Source: Stenocarpella maydis (Eukaryota > Ascomycota > Sordariomycetes > Diaporthales > Diaporthaceae). From it: a DNA stretch of 64,000 nucleotides. Both the position numbers and the translations under genes were made by a program. The DNA is taken from positions 62,001 through 126,000 of the forward strand of contig NQMI01000108.1 of NCBI GenBank assembly GCA_002270565.1, given 5' to 3'. The first letter of the stretch is position 1. Each line of letters begins with the position of its first letter. Below, in pieces: positions 22,746 through 33,339 of this stretch. The notes under the pieces were generated by a model, which had not been told where the DNA came from, ran no database searches, and was given only the letters and a program-made list of their open reading frames with translations.

Positions 22746-23657
22746 TCACAGGCCCAATCCCGCCCTCAGGGGGGCGATGCCTAGCGTCTGCCACAGCTCC
22801 CTCGAGTCGTAGCAACGGCCCAGCGCCTCCGTTGACCGCGGCAGCGCCCTCACGCCGTCCTCGCGCATCAGCTCGTAGACCCATTCCGCCTGCTTGGTGG
22901 GCCCCGGCCTGTCCTCGCCGGTGCTCGACCATGAAGCAAACAGACCCCACCAGTCGTAGACGAACCCGTCCGTCACCATCCACCTCTGCCCCTTCCATGC
23001 GCTGTTCCAGCCTGCCTGGATGACACCGACGATGACACGTGCGACGTCGACGCCGTGGATCAAGTGGACGCAGGTCTTGGACCGCACGGCTTCCTTGGTC
23101 GCAGCAACGCGGTCAACATAGTGCCTCAGGTCCCTCTCGCCGCCCCACAGACCAGCGAGGTTGAGGACGCAGCCCCCCAGCCCGAGCAGCTCGTCCTCGG
23201 CGACGGCGCGCTGGTTGTCCGTCTTGTAGGGGCTGCGCCTGTCCAGCCACGGCGCCTGGCGCTGGCGGCCAGTCTGCCAGATGACAGTGCTGCCGAGCTG
23301 GATGAACCTGAAGGCCCCGCCCCCGCCGCCGTGCGTCTCCGCGTACGCCTTGGTGAGCAGCGCGCTCTGCCCCTCGCCGGTGAGCGGGAACGTGATGAGG
23401 ACGTGCCGCGCCCGCGGGAGCAGGGCGAACGCCTTGGCCTGTTCGGGGCCCGGGGCCGCGGGGTCGAAGCGCCACTTCAGCGTCGGGCTGCCTGCGACCT
23501 GGCGGCCGTCGCTGGTTGTTGCTGCGAAGGAGATGCCGCGGTCGCGCACGAGGGGGATCAGGAAGGTGGCGGTCCACCCCGCGCCGAGGATGAGCAGGTC
23601 CAGGGCCTGCTCCATTGTCCCTGGTGCCTGAGGATCTTGGAGGACCTTGAGAACCAT
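22746..23657 (-). CDS. NAD(P)-binding Rossmann-fold protein, epimerase/YeeZ-like
   Basis: A single exon gives 303 residues from ATG 23657, or 289 from a second ATG at 23615 with an A at -3. The second start places the dinucleotide-binding motif directly at the N-terminus (LDLLILGAGWTATFLIPL), as is usual, so it may be the true one. Later segments (RHVLITFPLTGEG, FIQLGSTVIWQ, AVAEDELLGLGGCVLNLAGL, VHLIHGVDVARVIVGVI) follow the layout of atypical short-chain dehydrogenase/epimerase proteins. The active site is not a clear YxxxK, so the enzyme activity is uncertain. A yellow-type role in carbohydrate or secondary metabolism would be a guess. Confidence 0.75.
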   Translation of the reverse strand: MVLKVLQDPQAPGTMEQALDLLILGAGWTATFLIPLVRDRGISFAATTSDGRQVAGSPTLKWRFDPAAPGPEQAKAFALLPRARHVLITFPLTGEGQSALLTKAYAETHGGGGGAFRFIQLGSTVIWQTGRQRQAPWLDRRSPYKTDNQRAVAEDELLGLGGCVLNLAGLWGGERDLRHYVDRVAATKEAVRSKTCVHLIHGVDVARVIVGVIQAGWNSAWKGQRWMVTDGFVYDWWGLFASWSSTGEDRPGPTKQAEWVYELMREDGVRALPRSTEALGRCYDSRELWQTLGIAPLRAGLGL

Positions 23658-24333
23658 ACCTGCACAGTCAGGCCGTGTCGGGTGCAGGACTGATGGGTGG
23701 AAGGGGGTAGTTCATCGATCGTGCACCCGGATGTCGCGGGGCACAGGGGGAAAAGGTCTACGGGTGTCAAACTTTACCGCCCCCGCCCCCACCGAGGCCA
23801 GCGCTCGCTCCTCAGTCCTCATGAGACATGGGGGGTTCACCTTCCCTCCGGTTCCACGGGGTTTTAGCTGGGCGGTGATGCATGTTCAATTCGGCTTTCC
23901 TTGTCACAAGACTCTTCACGAATCCGAACCTTCATAAATAACCAATAGGCATAACTCTTGTGAGCTTCCATTTGAAGTACTGTCAGTCCGAGCAAAAGTC
24001 GACGAATGTCCAGGGCGGGCGACTTTTAATCCTCCGCCAACATCCTGGGCAATTGATAGTTGGTGCCTCTAGTAAAATACTCTGCTTCCTGAAGTTGACC
24101 AAATCTTAATCCGGATGCATGTCTGGCAGCTTTGACCCATACCTAGGTACAGGTTCAGAAATAAGCTGCTTTATACAAATTACACGCCCCCAGTGGGCTC
24201 CATGAGCATTCTCCGACTTCATATTGCAGGTAGATACCTAGGTATCCATACTGGCATGGGCCTTTGATGGTCAGGAACTACACCAGCAAGACCGCAGCAA
24301 CCCTCCGCCAGCTCACGCCCGATACACACGTCC
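23658..24333. other. Intergenic, no gene seen
   Basis: The stretch is moderately AT-rich between two minus-strand genes. It contains repeated TACCTAGGTA-like palindromes near 24140 and 24230. No coding or RNA feature was found. Confidence 0.5.
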
Positions 24334-25859
24334 TCAGTCATCATGAAGTTCGATTCCATCGACACTGGCTTCGAAGTCTGATACTGAGTTAGACAAGATG
24401 GAAGCTCATTTAGTGGTACTCAACTCACTCTTGTCTCCGGTGGCCCCAAATCGGATCGTGTTCGTGTCACCCACTCCAAGTCTGAGCTGGACGGGGACCG
24501 CACCATGTCTTCCGGCACGAGAGTTGAGATCTGACAGATTAATTGGTGACGTATCGTCATTGATGAGGATATGAGCCTCTCCGGCTTCGGGGTCACTGAC
24601 GTCGTAGTGGAACGTATACCATTCCAGAGCGCCGGTGCCGGTGACATTATTGAAGACAACCTCACTCCCAGGCGAGACTGGTTATATTCATTAGTTGGCA
24701 TCTTCGGAAAACAGGTGTTGCAGCATGGAACTCGTACCTCTGTGCACTTTTCGCCTGGTTTTACAACGCTCGCATGAAGTAACAGCTGGCGCGCGTGGGT
24801 ATTAGCCGTGAGCGGGAGAGAACCAACCATTTCAAGGAAAGCTGCCGGGTTTGCGCTGGGGCGTAGGCTCTCCTCTCACTTACCAGCTCTACCAGACAAG
24901 CCTGCCTCCTCGGCTTCATATCGCTTCTTCGTGCTGGGATACGAGACAGCGCCGGTGTTAACGTCCACCTTCCACATCGAGTGGTACTGCAACGTCACCG
25001 TATGCGCGCCAGAGTCCACCGCCATAGGAAGCCAGATGTAGTTCGAGCTCGTGCCCCCCTTGGAGTCCCACGCATCGCCCATGTATATGTATGTCGTGGC
25101 CTGGGACCCCTTGATCGTGAGTTCGAACGTGTTCTGCGAACCGTACGTGTTCTCAGCCACGGGCGCCACGTCAGTGCCGCCGCTCCACGTCCCAGACAGC
25201 GACGTCGCCCAAAAGACCTTGTTCGGGTTCGCCCGCCAGCCCGTCTTGCCCGAGACGATCAGGTAGTACACGCCGCCGGCCTTGAACACCCCCGGGGCCT
25301 CGTATGCGCCCTTTGCGAACGAGGTCACGCGGTCGCCGACCGCACCGTCCGAGTTGATCCGGTTGATCTGCACAATGTTGTGGTCCGCGCTTGTAAGAAG
25401 GTACCACGTCCCGTCATCGTCCAGGAACATGCCCGTGTCCGAGTAGCTGTAGCCGCTCGGCGGGAGATGGACCTTTGCGACCTGCGTGTAGCCCCCGACC
25501 ATCTGCGTGGACCGGAGTGAAAGCGCATAGCGGTCCTGTTGCCCATACAGCCAGAAGGACCCGTTCGGTTTGGCGATCTTGGGCCGCCACATCCCTGTGA
25601 TGGACGCGGCCTGCTTGCCCAGGTTTTCCCAGTTGAGCAAGTCCTTGGACGAGTACATTTGTGGCGTCTCGGAGTTGGCTGCGCTCTGGCCGACCCAGTA
25701 GAACGTGTCGCCTCTTTTCACAATATTCCCGCCATGAGCGTCGATCTTGTTGCCAGCCGTGTCATACCACACGGCGCCTGGGGCGATCCATGAATTCGCC
25801 GCGACTACAGCGTGTGCTGCAGCTGCGCAGAGGATCGCGACAACCTTTCCCAGGTCCAT
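24334..25859 (-). CDS. Secreted GH43 exo-beta-1,3-galactanase with CBM35-like module
   Basis: Exons are 25859-24884, 24785-24738, 24677-24429 and 24383-24334, with three introns (98, 60 and 45 bp), giving 440 residues. The start at 25859 gives a signal peptide (MDLGKVVAILCAAAAHAVVA). The catalytic domain shows the GH43 subfamily 24 pattern: DAHGGNIVKRGDTFYWVGQS, SSKDLLNWENLG, GMWRPKIAKPNGSFWLYG, SDTGMFLDDDGTWYLL and FAKGAYEAPGVFKAGGVYYL. The Glu in YEAPG is the expected acid. From about residue 315 (KKRYEAEEAGLSG) a CBM35-like beta-sandwich follows, built by the small exons (SEVVFNNVTGTGALEWYTFH, NTIRFGATGDK) and ending in SVDGIELHDD. This layout matches fungal enzymes that cut beta-1,3-galactan chains of plant arabinogalactan proteins. 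The final 45-bp intron is short but has GTGAGT, CTAAC and CAG. Confidence 0.87.
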
Positions 25860-26595
25860 TTTGGCGTTCAGTCTGGGGCTTATGGAGTGAAGGAAGGTAA
25901 ATGAATCCGGCCAAAGACACCCATCTCCGGCTTGGAAGCCCATTTAGGTACTAGAAGTGGATCCTCGTGTTCCTATGCATCTCGAATTAACACTGAACGG
26001 GGGATAATTAATTTTCCATTGCCTACATGGAGTACTTGAAAGTGAAATCCCGGTTGGCTGAAGAATGCTTCAGCGGGACCTGGCGGTATAAACATGACCG
26101 GAACCGACGGCCCCGAGTCAAGCTCCGTACTTCCCGTTCTGGCTCCACGATACGACCATAATATGCGGATGTTCCCCTTTTACGTTCTAGCCGAAGGTAA
26201 TGACCAGTCAGATCTCATCTCCGCATGGGTGACAGTTGCTTGTTTGCTCACGCCCCCCTGCCGATATTCTTGCGAAGCTTAAACAGACAACAAGGGGTCA
26301 GACCATACTTTACATAAATAAAGAGCGTTTACAACTGTATGAAGGGAATGTCTGCAGGTTTTGTTTCTTTTCCTTTCTTTCTTTTTATAAACAAAAGGCC
26401 ATTACCTTGTACGGATTCAGAATAAGAGCAGCAGCTACTTTTGCATGTTATACTGAAGTATAACTCAGCTGATAATATGCTATTCGCTCAGAATAGTCCA
26501 TAACATACTGTACACTGCCTAGATTGTTTGCTGAAAATTATATTAATTAAAGGCTGGACAATGTTTGCATGCTCATTGGTTGGTATAAATGCTAA
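25860..26595. other. Intergenic, increasingly AT-rich
   Basis: GC content drops from about 26280 onwards, marking the edge of the repeat island. No gene was seen. Confidence 0.5.
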
Positions 26596-26960
26596 GAAAA
26601 ACCCTTAATTTGTGGGAGAACTCTGACCTAGAGAGCTTATAGGGCTTGGGAAGGGAGCCCTTCCTCTGGATATGTGGAGGGCCCTCTTTTGGGCACGCGG
26701 AGGTTCTTCCTGTAAGTATATAAAGGGCTCTCGTGGAAGCCCTTCCTCTGGGTATACGGTGGGCCCTCCTCTGAGCGCGTGAGGCTCCTTACTCTAAACG
26801 CCTGAAAGGCTTTACTGGGTGGTGTAAAGGGGGGTTGCTGAGAAGCGAGTGGAGTGAGTGATAAAAGCAAACTGCCTTCACGCCTATTTAAGCTGCAGTA
26901 TTTGAATATTGGACGAATAGCTCCCAGGGCCCCGGTAAGGGCTTTCCCCGTGGTATCTGC
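26596..26960 (+). repeat. Dispersed GGGCCC-rich repeat, copy A
   Basis: This segment is built from imperfect units of about 20-30 bp around GGGCCCTC and GAAGCCCTTCCTCTGG, followed by a unique-looking tail with GAGTGGAGTGAGTGATAAAA and TATTTAAGC. The same order of blocks occurs in the same orientation at 40490-40925. Copy A keeps more C and G than copy B. No protein frame or terminal inverted repeats were recognised. Confidence 0.65.
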
Positions 26961-27338
26961 GATTGTCTAACTCTACACCGCCAAAAAGAAAACCTTAGTC
27001 TGCTCAAGTAGCTTTCTGAAAGGAATCAGTGTCTCTCTTAAGCGTCTTCCAGAATGGCAAATACCTAGGAAGTAACATCAAACAAAAGCTCGGTGAGAAG
27101 ACCGGAAGCCATAAAGTGAAGCAAGGTGTTCTCCAAGGATGTGAGTCCCGGCCGGGAAACTGATTAATTATGTACAAGCCTACAAGTGAAAATATAGTGC
27201 AAGAATTTCTGACCACCCAACCTGTTATGCTACACAACTTGTACACCTGCCACATGCCTTTTCAGTCGGCCGTGCATGTACCACCACTCATTGCCTCACT
27301 TCTTAAAGACTCGCCTTAACGATAGGCGAAACCGTTAC

Positions 27339-27897
27339 TTAAGGCCTGAGAGCATTCTCGAGGTTGTTGATATCGTCGTTGCTCAGGTCACGGAACAGGG
27401 CCGAATCGCTACCCATGGGCAGAGGGTTGTCGGCGTTGTAGTCTCCGGTAAGAACGTTGAGCAGGGTCATGCAAGATGACGGGATACCCTTGACGAGGAT
27501 GTCTGCACAAGGGTATCAGTAACTAATAGTGGGAAACTGTGGGCAGGAGGGCGGGGGAGGAGGCCTTACTGCCGGGAGAGTCGGCGCTGAAGTCGAGGTG
27601 GGCACCAGCGAGCTGGTCCTTGCAGCTCTGCCAAGCGGCCTTGTTCATCTCCTGACGAGACTCAAGGGCAGAGCGGATCTGGTGGGGATGCTGGGCGATG
27701 CCGACGACCTCACGCTTGCCCTTGACGGCTCCGACCACTGTGCCTGCCACACTCGCGGCAGCGCTGACGCAGGCGGCCGCAGTGTCGAGGCCGACTTCCA
27801 GAGCGACGGGGATAGCAATGACGATGGGAGCCGGGGATAACTGGACCAGGGCCGTCATAGCTGCGGCGGTGATGGCGGTCTTGGTGAAGAACTGCAT
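27339..27897 (-). CDS. Small secreted protein, unknown function
   Basis: Exons are 27897-27570 and 27502-27339 (intron 67 bp, donor GTAAGG, acceptor TGCAG), giving 163 residues. The N-terminus is hydrophobic (MQFFTKTAITAAAMTALVQL), consistent with a signal peptide. A second Ala/Val-rich stretch reaches to a dibasic KR at 61-62 (VKGKREVVG), which could be a Kex2 processing site. The mature part is hydrophilic, with IRSALESRQEMNKAAWQSC and, across the splice, DFSADSPG-NILVKGIPSSC, then LLNVLTGDYNADNPLPMGSD. Three cysteines are present (about 43, 92 and 117). I do not recognise the family. The gene lies just inside the repeat island between the dispersed repeat and the copia LTR, a setting common for effector-like genes in plant-associated fungi, but no effector role is shown. 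Confidence 0.72.
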
Positions 27898-28877
27898 TCT
27901 GGCGGTAGGTGGTTGGTTGTTTGGATGAGGAGATGTTGTAAGTGAGTGAATGGCTGTTACAAAAGAGCGTTTTCGTGAAGTGGTTGTATTGGTGAGTGTG
28001 TGGTGGTTGGTTAGGTAGTGTTATTGATGATGATGATAGTTAATTGTTCTATCGAATGGACGAGACAGTTGCCCTTCTTATACACAAGAGAAGTCAGATT
28101 TCTGTTCTACAACAAGGGCCATTAACTCTGAATATTTCCGGTCCACAGATAAATTCCCTCCAAGTGGTAGCACATCGCCTCCTGAATGTTGAAGGATTCA
28201 ACCAATTCCACTGCCACGCACAAGGCGACAGCATTCAGCCAGTAGCAGGGTTGGTGGGTCATATCGATTGACCTCTTGAGATATGCTGGAGTACAAGCCC
28301 TTGGTTCCAGGACCACTGATCGTCACAGCTCAAGATGTTTCGGGGAAATAACCGGGTGTAATTTAGATGCCTAAGAATCGGACGTCGTCTCCTTGATGGA
28401 TATGCTCCTTCAACCCACCTGCGAGTATGCGTATAATCGACTATAGAACCGAATGTTCGGGTCAGGAGGTGCTTGGTCTGAGCGACAATAACTAATGCAG
28501 GTATCAAGGCGCTGTGGCTGGCGATGTTCAGTGGTCTAAGACTCCCTGAGGCAGTCCACTCTTCATCCGTATACTCCACGATGATTCCAAGTTCCACAAA
28601 CAAAGTGCCCCATCACAGGCACTAGCTTTCCCTTCGCTTGCTATCGTCAGTGCAACGGCTTAACTTGCCACATTACGGCCCGCGCTATTCTAGAGGAGAA
28701 GAAAAGTGGACTCGCCTCTGAAAATACGAATCAGTGAACCGTCAGCTGTTTTTGTGTTGATAGCGGCCCACGCTCCGTATGCAAAAATGGTGCTGATCAA
28801 CATCAGGTATACGCAGCGGAAGTTAGTTATTACTAGCTGGAGTTAGCCATCATCGACAGAGACACTCTATCTCTTGC
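27898..28877. other. Upstream region of the small secreted protein gene; no other gene seen
   Basis: The first 150 bp are a GGTTGGTT-rich leader on the plus strand (CA-rich on the coding strand), with GATGATGAT repeats near 28026. A 104-residue minus-strand frame (28259-28603) looks partly protein-like but has no ATG and no recognised motif. Confidence 0.45.
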
Positions 28878-29092
28878 TGTTGGATGGGTCACGTATTGCA
28901 ATACGAGTAGGGTGTTGTTCTTATATTTCTCTCTGTCTTTCAAGTAGTGGGTGCAGTGGGCGTAGCCCGCCAGCTATCTCAGGTCTATATAGTGGGTGGT
29001 AGTTGCTTAGTAAGCAACTACGCCCTCTGGCTACAGTACGGTGGCTATAGTAATAGCCCACCAATGTGCTATTGCACACTACTATTGCCACA
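28878..29092 (-). repeat. LTR of a Ty1/copia-type retrotransposon, left copy
   Basis: A 215-bp repeat bounded by TG...CA (starts TGTTGGATGG, ends TTGCCACA) is nearly the same as 37608-37820 in the same orientation, differing at roughly 15 positions, most of them transitions. It is clearly less AT-rich than the internal DNA. The element is on the minus strand, so this would be its 3' LTR. Just inside it the minus strand has a purine-rich run (AAAAGAAAAGA) that could be the polypurine tract. Confidence 0.75.
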
Positions 29093-30469
29093 CTAGTAGT
29101 CTTTTCTTTTAAAAATCATAGTAAAAAAAAATCCTAGGCGTGGGGTTAAACCCATACTCTCGCTATTATAATAAGAATAAAAGAATTGCTATATTCATCA
29201 TCAGAATCCCTATATTGCCATTGCTTTTGATTGTAGCAGCCCCTTTACTAAGTTCATTGAATTTACCGTTGTGCCAAGTGCCCATCAAATACAGGCACCC
29301 GAAGAGGCCTAGTATATTATAGCGGTCCCTACTTCCTCTGGAAGCTAGGAGCCCATAATTATACGGTCCGGCATAATATAATGCTTTCCCTATACAAAAT
29401 ATCCGCTTCTATTAATATATACTACCCATTTATTATCTTTAATACTTAAGGGTTTTAAAAGAAATGCATGATAAGGACTCATGCTTCCTTCACCTACAGG
29501 CTACAGGTTAAACAAAGATTTACCTAAAGCTAGAACAACAATTACCCAGACTCCCTAAAACTAGAATAATAATTATCCAGCCTTCCAAACCCCTTCTCTC
29601 TCTTTATTAAGTATTAATAATTAACTAAATTAAATATAATCTAAATCAGTTGCTAATCTAACAGCAGACATTAATAATAAGTTTCAATAATAACTTAATC
29701 TATAAAAGCCCTCTTCACCTAAGACCATTTAGGGGAAGAATACTCAGTAAAGCCCTCTCCATTAGAGGCTAATAGCAAGGGTTAGTAAGTATAGATAAGG
29801 TAGTAGTTAGGTTAGATAGAGATTATAGCAAATGGTAATAAATAGCATATTAGAGCCAACTTATCAACAAAATGCATAGTAGAGCATATAATATCCAATG
29901 CCACTCTTAATAAGTATATAAAACACACATTAAGTAGGAGTTAAGATTGCGAAATCTTAACTAGGGACGCTTAATATACACAGCTAGCAACTTAAGTGCC
30001 CGTGGGATAGTAGTAACCCTCATCACCTAAACCCTCAGTACATAAGCACCACTATAAAAATCTTGGCTATAAGGTCTCGCCCTTAGGATAGATTTAAACT
30101 ATATACTAGCTAACTATACAGCTCCTTAAGGTAAGATGCAGGTAACTAGTTAATAGGGATCTAAAGTTTTGCTGGTTATTAGTACTATATGATCCCTTTT
30201 TATATCTTAAGGTACTTATTAACTTCCATCCGGGGCTTAGGGTACTAAAAAGTAGTAATTCTTTCTTTATATAGGGTAGTATTAGTATTACATTAGTATA
30301 TTGCTAACCAAGTTACATTGGTCAGTCAATTGCCATTAAGTATGCTTTTGCTAGGCAAGTTTTGCTGGGCAAGTCAGCATATAGCTATTCTTGCAGTAAT
30401 TGTTGTAATCCCTTATATGGTGTTTAGGTAGAGGAAGGGGTTGTTGCCAACTAGCTATAATCTATATAT
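29093..30469. other. Decayed internal or nested repeat DNA
   Basis: This is AT-rich with scattered stop codons in all frames, between the left LTR and the RNase H relic. Some or all of it may be an additional decayed insertion, since copia elements rarely have more than a few hundred bases here. No motif was recognised. Confidence 0.5.
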
Positions 30470-32740
30470 CCTTCCACCTTAATGATAAGGGTATTATTAT
30501 TAATAAGGCATTCTAGTGCCTTATTTAGTATACTCTTCATAAAGGTATCTGCTAGGTTATAGTCCCTAGTAATCTACTGGATCTCATAGATCTCATACTT
30601 CTCATATAACTACCTTAACGCTATCATATTAATCATCAGGCATTTCTCTTTTATTATCCCTAGCTTAACCAGATACTCATATAATAAATATAAGTCTATA
30701 TAAATAATAAGAGGGATCTCTAGTAAACTCAGGCATTTAGTAACCTAATATAAAGTAGCTAATATTACAATCCCTATATTAAAGCCATTAACCATACTAT
30801 AAATCTTAAAAGTAAGTATACTACATATAACCCTCTTATACTTTATTAACAACTAATAAAGGATATTTCTAGTAATCTTCTATATAAATAATTGCTTGGT
30901 TTGCTTTTCATTTACCAGAGCAATTACATAGCTAATTTGGGAACTAAGGTCCTTATTATTAGCAAAAGACCCATCCATAAAGATCATCAACTTAGCTGCT
31001 ATAAGATCCAGAGGAATATAATCAAGGCCACAGTTAAGGTAGTCTGCTTACTACTTTAGCCGCTTATTTAACTTAGCACAGTCCTCTTCTTTAGGGTCTT
31101 AAATTTATACTATAATAAAGAGGTTAAATGCTACTTCCAGATAGCAAATAGAAGCTAGATATACTCCTCATATGCATTATTCTATATACTATTAAATGCA
31201 ATCTATAGCTATATAGTCAACTAGCTGTATCTTTGCCCCTTAGCCCTTCTATCTAAGATACATAATGCCATTATATAATATCATGATCTTCATACTATTA
31301 AAGTCCAGTAATCTCTCAGGGGTTAATCTATCCTTTAGCTTATAGCGGATCTCCTCCTTCTTAATCTTTTGCTCCTTAAGTTCTAAAAAAGCCATGGTAT
31401 AAAGGGTAAGGGTATCATTAGTCTGCATAATAGTAATACTAAAGATGCCCTTACTACCCTTGCTGCTATAGTCAGCTATTAAGAGGCACAGGTCATATGC
31501 AGATATAATCATCCCTAGCTTCTCAATATAGTATTTATAATACATAGCCCACCAATATATACTAGCTTTAGCAATACTATATAGAGGCTTAATTACCCTT
31601 ATGATTATGCTAGTTAGGTATCTACCCCTTATTTCAAGAGGAAGATAGCATAAGATAGGCCTCTTGAGTATAGATTTTAACTATAGATAGGCCTAGGTAA
31701 TATTACGGAATTCAAGATGTAGTCCCTTAATCATTAAAGAAGGCATAAGAGCAAGAAGGAGTTAATAACTTATACGTTATATCATTAGTAATTATATAAG
31801 GATCTTATATTTTATAAAATCCCTAAAGCCAGCTATAACTAGATGAGACTTCTTATATAGATTCTTAGTTTTACTTTTAATCTCCCTAATAATATAAGAC
31901 TTAAAGATCTATATTTCTTTATATTTCCTCTTATCAAAATGCTTAAATCGGAATACTCCTTAGCTAATTAGCTTAAATACTTCCCTATTATCTAACTCCT
32001 TAAAGGGGTCACCCGGGGTAGTAATAATGCTATTCTAGCGAAGCTTTAAAGCAAGTTCATAATTCTTAATTTTATATTAGGTAAGGAATACATAGGCAAT
32101 AATCTTATCTTCCACCTTATTATTATTATTATTAGCAGCAGGGTTATTATTATCGTTATCTATAGTAACAACCGCCTTCTGCTTGCTCTTAATTCCCTAT
32201 AGTCATCCTTATTATTAAGGGACTACTGGGTTAGGGATAGCCAGTATAGGGTCTAGCTTAAAGCATACTAGCTCCTTAGGGATATTATTAGGGTTTAGCA
32301 GATCAATAGGTCCTTCTTTATCCCAGTAGTATAGCTATATAAGGATTAACCAAAAAACAACTGGTTCATTTAGTAGTTTAATTATTATATTATAGTTATT
32401 AATAGAGAGCAGTTTATATAGGCCTTACCACCCAGTCTTTTCTTGCCATACGCATACTTCGCTCTAGAGTAAAAGGCTTAAAATTCCTAATATATCTAGG
32501 CCGTTCCTTACACGTAATACCTTATTAATTTTACATACTGCATTAATTCTCCTAATCTCCTTTATTGTCTTCTATACTGCCTTAGCTCTCCTTGGAGTAG
32601 ATAGCATAGGGGCAAAGTCTTCCATTACACATAGGTATACTCTAAATACTAGGAAAGTTAGCATAAGGCCATCCGGGCCAACCATATTATTAACTGCTAC
32701 AAAGCTTATCTATAGTATAGCTTCCTTAGTAAATATTCTG
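30470..32740 (-). mobile_element. Ty1/copia pol relic A: RNase H, reverse transcriptase, integrase end
   Basis: Three decayed domains are readable on the minus strand. RNase H spans about 30760-30470 (EIPLIIYIDLYLLYEYLVKL, ADTFMKSILNKALECL, IKVEGY). The reverse transcriptase part has a 98-codon frame at 31545-31249 (YDLCLLIADYSSKG, MQTNDTLTLYTMAFLELKEQ, PERLLDFNSMKI), where the usual MQTDDT core has become MQTNDT. The end of integrase is at about 32740-31990 and matches relic B. Stops such as TAG stand where Trp or Gln is expected, consistent with C-to-T and G-to-A decay. The text stops matching relic B abruptly at 32740 after TAGTAAATAT. Confidence 0.75.
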
Positions 32741-33338
32741 ATGAATTTGTGCTATAGAATAGCATTCAGTTCAGCGTGTGTGTGTTTCGGCAGGGTCGCA
32801 GTATGGTGCTCTGAGGCGAATTGGGACGATTGACAATGGTCTGGACAACTTTGTATTGAATTAAGTTGGGCTTCTGTAAGCCCTCCTTATATACCCTCCG
32901 ACGTCGTCTCACCCCTGGGCACGCTGCGGTCGGCTCTGGTGCAAATTTGCAAATGCCGGAAAATTCGCCCTTCCAACACACCATCTTTGGTTCCAAGCAG
33001 CCAGCCAACCATAGCCCTAGCAATGCCCAAATTAAGTACATACAAACTTCAGAAATCAGGCTATCCAATGCACTAAGTCATATACTTTTTGGGTAAGAAA
33101 TAAGGGTAATGCAGAGGTCTGAATTAAGGTGCAAATGCAGGCCAAAATAATCGACTCACGGCCACCAAACTCATCTTGCGTCACGCACGCACTGGGCGTA
33201 CTTAGCGAAAATCGCCTGACTCGCAAGTCTAGGGTAACTCCTTGCTAGGAAGTCTAGGGTAACTCCTTACAACAAAGTCTAGGGTAACTCCTTGCACGGA
33301 GTACCAACGCCCTGCTGAGCGGTTCCGTTTAACAAATA
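32741..33338. other. Non-decayed segment of unknown origin inside the copia block
   Basis: About 600 bp with normal GC content sits between two copies of the same copia segment. It has no recognised gene. Its right end carries three direct repeats of AGTCTAGGGTAACTCCTT with a period of about 27 bp (33226-33300), directly before the ambiguous base at 33339. Confidence 0.6.
33225..33300 (+). repeat. Three tandem 27-bp direct repeats
   Basis: The core AGTCTAGGGTAACTCCTT occurs three times in a row with 8-9 bp spacers. Its function is unknown. It abuts the N at 33339. Confidence 0.8.
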
Positions 33339-33339
33339 N

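Noticed and set aside
19918..25859. Secondary-metabolite or catabolic gene cluster (MFS transporter, Rossmann protein, GH43)
   Set aside because: Neighbours share strand, but no core synthase or pathway logic links them.
28259..28603. Minus-strand frame with text such as EEWTASGSLRPLNIASHSAL
   Set aside because: Looks partly protein-like but has no ATG, no splice partner and no recognised family; it may be a relic.
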